Assembly: GCA_009911185.1 (NCBI GenBank)
Contig: QXWW01000005.1
Location: 7,501 to 71,500 of the forward strand
Length of the DNA stretch: 64,000 nt
Source of the DNA: Lachnospiraceae bacterium
GTDB lineage: Bacteria > Bacillota > Clostridia > Lachnospirales > Lachnospiraceae
Reading direction: 5' to 3'
Below, piece by piece: positions 61,824 to 64,000 of this stretch. How positions within the stretch are numbered: position 1 is the first letter of the stretch; each line of letters begins with the position of its first letter. The translations under genes and the position numbers were made by a program. The notes under the pieces were generated by a model. It was given only the letters and a program-made list of their open reading frames with translations. It was not told the origin of the DNA and made no database searches.

Positions 61824-63965
61824 TTACAACTTCATCGTAAGCTGAATGCGTTTCTTCTTAAGATCCACGCTCATAACCTTAACTTCCACAATATCCCCTA
61901 CGCTGACCGCCTCTAAGGGATGCTTAATGTAACGTTCTGTCATCTGTGAAATATGTACCAGTCCGTCCTGGTGAACGCCTATGTCTACAAACGCTCCAAA
62001 ATCAATGACATTTCTCACCGTCCCCTTTAAAACCATCCCCGGCGTCAGATCTTTCATTTCCAGCACATCCGTACGCAGAATCGGTTTTGGCATCTCATCT
62101 CTGGGATCCCTTGCAGGTTTTTCCAGCTCCTTTACAATATCCTGCAGGGTCATTTCTCCGACCTCCAGTTCTGCCGCCAGTTTTTTATAATCGGAAACCT
62201 TCCTGGAAATCCCGGACAGTTTTCCATTCTGGATATCTTCCGGCACAAAGCCAAGCCTGTCCAGCAGTTTCAATGCCGCGTCATAGCTCTCCGGATGCAC
62301 ACTGGTGCCGTCCAGAGGGTTTTTGCCGCCGCTGATACGCATGAACCCCGCGCACTGTTCATACGCCTTCGGCCCTAACTTCGCCACTTTCAAAAGCTGC
62401 GCGCGCGTCTGAAATCTTCCGTTTTCCTCCCGGTACGCCACTATATTTTTGGCAATCGTTTTGCTGATACCGGAAATATACGCAAGCAGCGAAGCGGAAG
62501 CCGTGTTCAGATCCACTCCTACCTTGTTTACACAATCCTCCACCACGCCGTTTAAAGCGCCGCTTAATTTCTTCTGGTTCATATCATGCTGATACTGTCC
62601 CACACCGATGGATTTGGGATCAATCTTTACCAGCTCGGCAAGCGGATCCTGAAGCCTTCTGGCAATGGAGGCCGCGCTTCTTTGGCCCACGTCAAAATTG
62701 GGAAATTCTTCTGTGGCAAGCTGGCTGGCAGAATAAACGGAAGCTCCCGCCTCATTGACAATAATATACTGCACTGGCTTTGGAATTTCTTTCAGCAAAT
62801 CCACAATCACCATTTCCGACTCCCTGGAAGCCGTTCCGTTTCCTACGGAAATCAATGAAATGTCATATTTTTGAATCAGGTTTTTCAGGACAGCCTTTGA
62901 CTGTTCCACTTTATTCTGCGGTGCAGTCGGATAAATTACCGTGGTATCCAATACCTTCCCGGTGGAATCCACCACTGCCAGCTTACATCCGGTGCGGAAT
63001 GCCGGATCCCAGCCCAGGACCACATGTCCGGCAACAGGCGGCTGCATGAGCAATTGTTCTAAATTCTTACCAAAAACCCGGATTGCCCCATCCTCCGCAC
63101 GCTCCGTCAGTTCATTGCGGATTTCCCGTTCAATGGCAGGCGCAATGAGACGCTTATAACTGTCCTCTACGACTGCCCGCAAGGTATCCGTGGTATGGGG
63201 ATTATCCCTTACAATAACCTTTTTCTCCAGATACAAAAGGATCTGGTCTATAGGAGCCTCCACCCTGACGCTCAAAATTTTTTCCGCCTCTCCCCGGTTA
63301 AGGGCAAGAATGCGATGACCGGCAAGTTTTGCCAGTCCCTCCTCAAATTCATAGTACATTTCATAAACGGACTCCGCCTCCGGATCCTTGGCAGCCGAAA
63401 CAATTTTTCCAGTACGCATGGTAATGTCGCGGATATATTTGCGGTAATCAGCTTCGTCCGAAATTCCCTCTGCCAGTATATCCATAGCCCCTGCTACCGC
63501 TTCCTTTACGGAACTTACTTCTTTCTCAGGATTTATAAAAGCTTCCGCCTCCTGCGCCAAAGCTTTGTCCGTCATCTGCAGCAGTATGATATTGGCCAGA
63601 GGTTCTAAGCCTTTTTCCTTGGCGATGGTTGCCCGCGTCCGCCGCTTCGGGCGGTAAGGACGGTACAAATCATCTACGGTAACCATCGCCTCCGCCGCTA
63701 ATATCTGCTGTTTCAGTTCCTCCGTCAACTTCCCCTGCTCCTCAATACTGGAGATTACCTGTTCCTTTTTCTCTTCTAAGTTGCGAAGATAGACCAGACG
63801 CTCAAACAGGCTGCGCAGCACCTCGTCGTTTAATGCGCCCGTTGCTTCCTTTCGGTATCTGGCGATAAAGGGAATGGTATTGCCCTCATCAATGAGTTTT
63901 ACCGCGGCCTCCGCCTGCTGCCGGCGAATGTTCAGTTCTTCTGCCAGTTTTGCAATGATATCCAT
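61824..63965 (-). CDS. tex: Tex family RNA-binding transcription accessory protein
   Basis: 713 residues, full length. Tex-type proteins bind nucleic acid and are related to eukaryotic Spt6. The N-terminal helical region starts LAEELNIRRQQAEAAVKLID, then PFIARYRKEATGAL. The YqgF-like RNase H fold follows (VVLGWDPAFRTGCKLAVVDS), then paired helix-hairpin-helix motifs (DLNTASASLLAYISGISKTI) and a C-terminal S1 domain (LKGTVRNVIDFGAFVDIGVH, DGLVHISQM). AAGGAG lies about 10 bases before ATG 63965. It appears separate from the rib operon, whose riboswitch begins about 90 bp after the tex stop. Confidence 0.96.
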   Translation of the reverse strand: MDIIAKLAEELNIRRQQAEAAVKLIDEGNTIPFIARYRKEATGALNDEVLRSLFERLVYLRNLEEKKEQVISSIEEQGKLTEELKQQILAAEAMVTVDDLYRPYRPKRRTRATIAKEKGLEPLANIILLQMTDKALAQEAEAFINPEKEVSSVKEAVAGAMDILAEGISDEADYRKYIRDITMRTGKIVSAAKDPEAESVYEMYYEFEEGLAKLAGHRILALNRGEAEKILSVRVEAPIDQILLYLEKKVIVRDNPHTTDTLRAVVEDSYKRLIAPAIEREIRNELTERAEDGAIRVFGKNLEQLLMQPPVAGHVVLGWDPAFRTGCKLAVVDSTGKVLDTTVIYPTAPQNKVEQSKAVLKNLIQKYDISLISVGNGTASRESEMVIVDLLKEIPKPVQYIIVNEAGASVYSASQLATEEFPNFDVGQRSAASIARRLQDPLAELVKIDPKSIGVGQYQHDMNQKKLSGALNGVVEDCVNKVGVDLNTASASLLAYISGISKTIAKNIVAYREENGRFQTRAQLLKVAKLGPKAYEQCAGFMRISGGKNPLDGTSVHPESYDAALKLLDRLGFVPEDIQNGKLSGISRKVSDYKKLAAELEVGEMTLQDIVKELEKPARDPRDEMPKPILRTDVLEMKDLTPGMVLKGTVRNVIDFGAFVDIGVHQDGLVHISQMTERYIKHPLEAVSVGDIVEVKVMSVDLKKKRIQLTMKL

Positions 63966-64000
63966 AACAAAATTCTCCTTATATCTCTCAATCTCTGTCC

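Overview
The window looks like chromosomal DNA from a low-to-moderate GC Gram-positive anaerobe of the Clostridia, most likely Lachnospiraceae. This is inferred from the gene families (HemZ-type heme enzyme, RibU ECF transporter behind an FMN riboswitch, PadR/DUF1700/DUF4097/PspC envelope operon, DUF5685 next to a DnaJ gene, NSS symporter, giant secreted GH2 with FIVAR repeats), from strong AGGAGG-type ribosome binding sites, and from the absence of outer-membrane genes. Nearly every gene is on the minus strand. Only the chemoreceptor, the TerD/AIM24 pair and the citrate-lyase-like gene are on the plus strand. No tRNA, rRNA, CRISPR array, prophage or intact insertion sequence was seen.

Layout (coordinates ascend; transcription mostly descends). 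0-7 kb: start of ispD, then a tRNA-modification/processing cluster (tsaD, rnz, rimI, tsaB, tsaE) with small proteins, then a DUF349 protein. 7-14 kb: hemZ, an MBL-fold hydrolase, a chemoreceptor and the bifunctional (p)ppGpp enzyme rel, with a shared two-sided terminator between the last two. 14-17 kb: HAD-GNAT fusion and a PadR-controlled envelope operon with a near-consensus promoter overlapped by palindromic operator candidates. 17-23 kb: sensor kinase, response regulator, ABC ATPase and FtsX-type permease. 23-28.5 kb: NSS symporter, plus-strand terD/AIM24 pair, nucleotidyltransferase, alaA-type aminotransferase.

28.5-36 kb is a defence-like island: AAA ATPase, a type III restriction subunit lacking its C-terminal nuclease domain, a separate gene with a possible PD-(D/E)XK-like active site, the Mod methyltransferase, and a lone JetD-like TOPRIM protein behind a flavodoxin. 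A 161-bp palindromic MITE-like element sits inside the operon. 36-42.4 kb: dnaJ-like, DUF5685, nadE, hslO, a methyltransferase and a plus-strand HpcH/HpaI-like lyase. 42.5-52 kb: one 3108-residue secreted GH2 glycosidase. 52-54.7 kb: XRE and AraC regulators around a 683-bp foldback-rich gap.

55-61.7 kb: an FMN-riboswitch-controlled riboflavin operon (ribU-ribD-ribE-ribBA-ribH) that runs without a gap into two phosphoribosyltransferase-family genes (PRTase-TRSP and StiP-like). Those families are known from Ter stress-response loci. With the lyase at 41.4 kb and TerD/AIM24 at 24.7 kb, the window holds dispersed parts of a predicted Ter-type nucleotide-like metabolite system, part of it apparently under flavin control. 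This and the split type III restriction system are the most interesting candidates. The window ends with tex.
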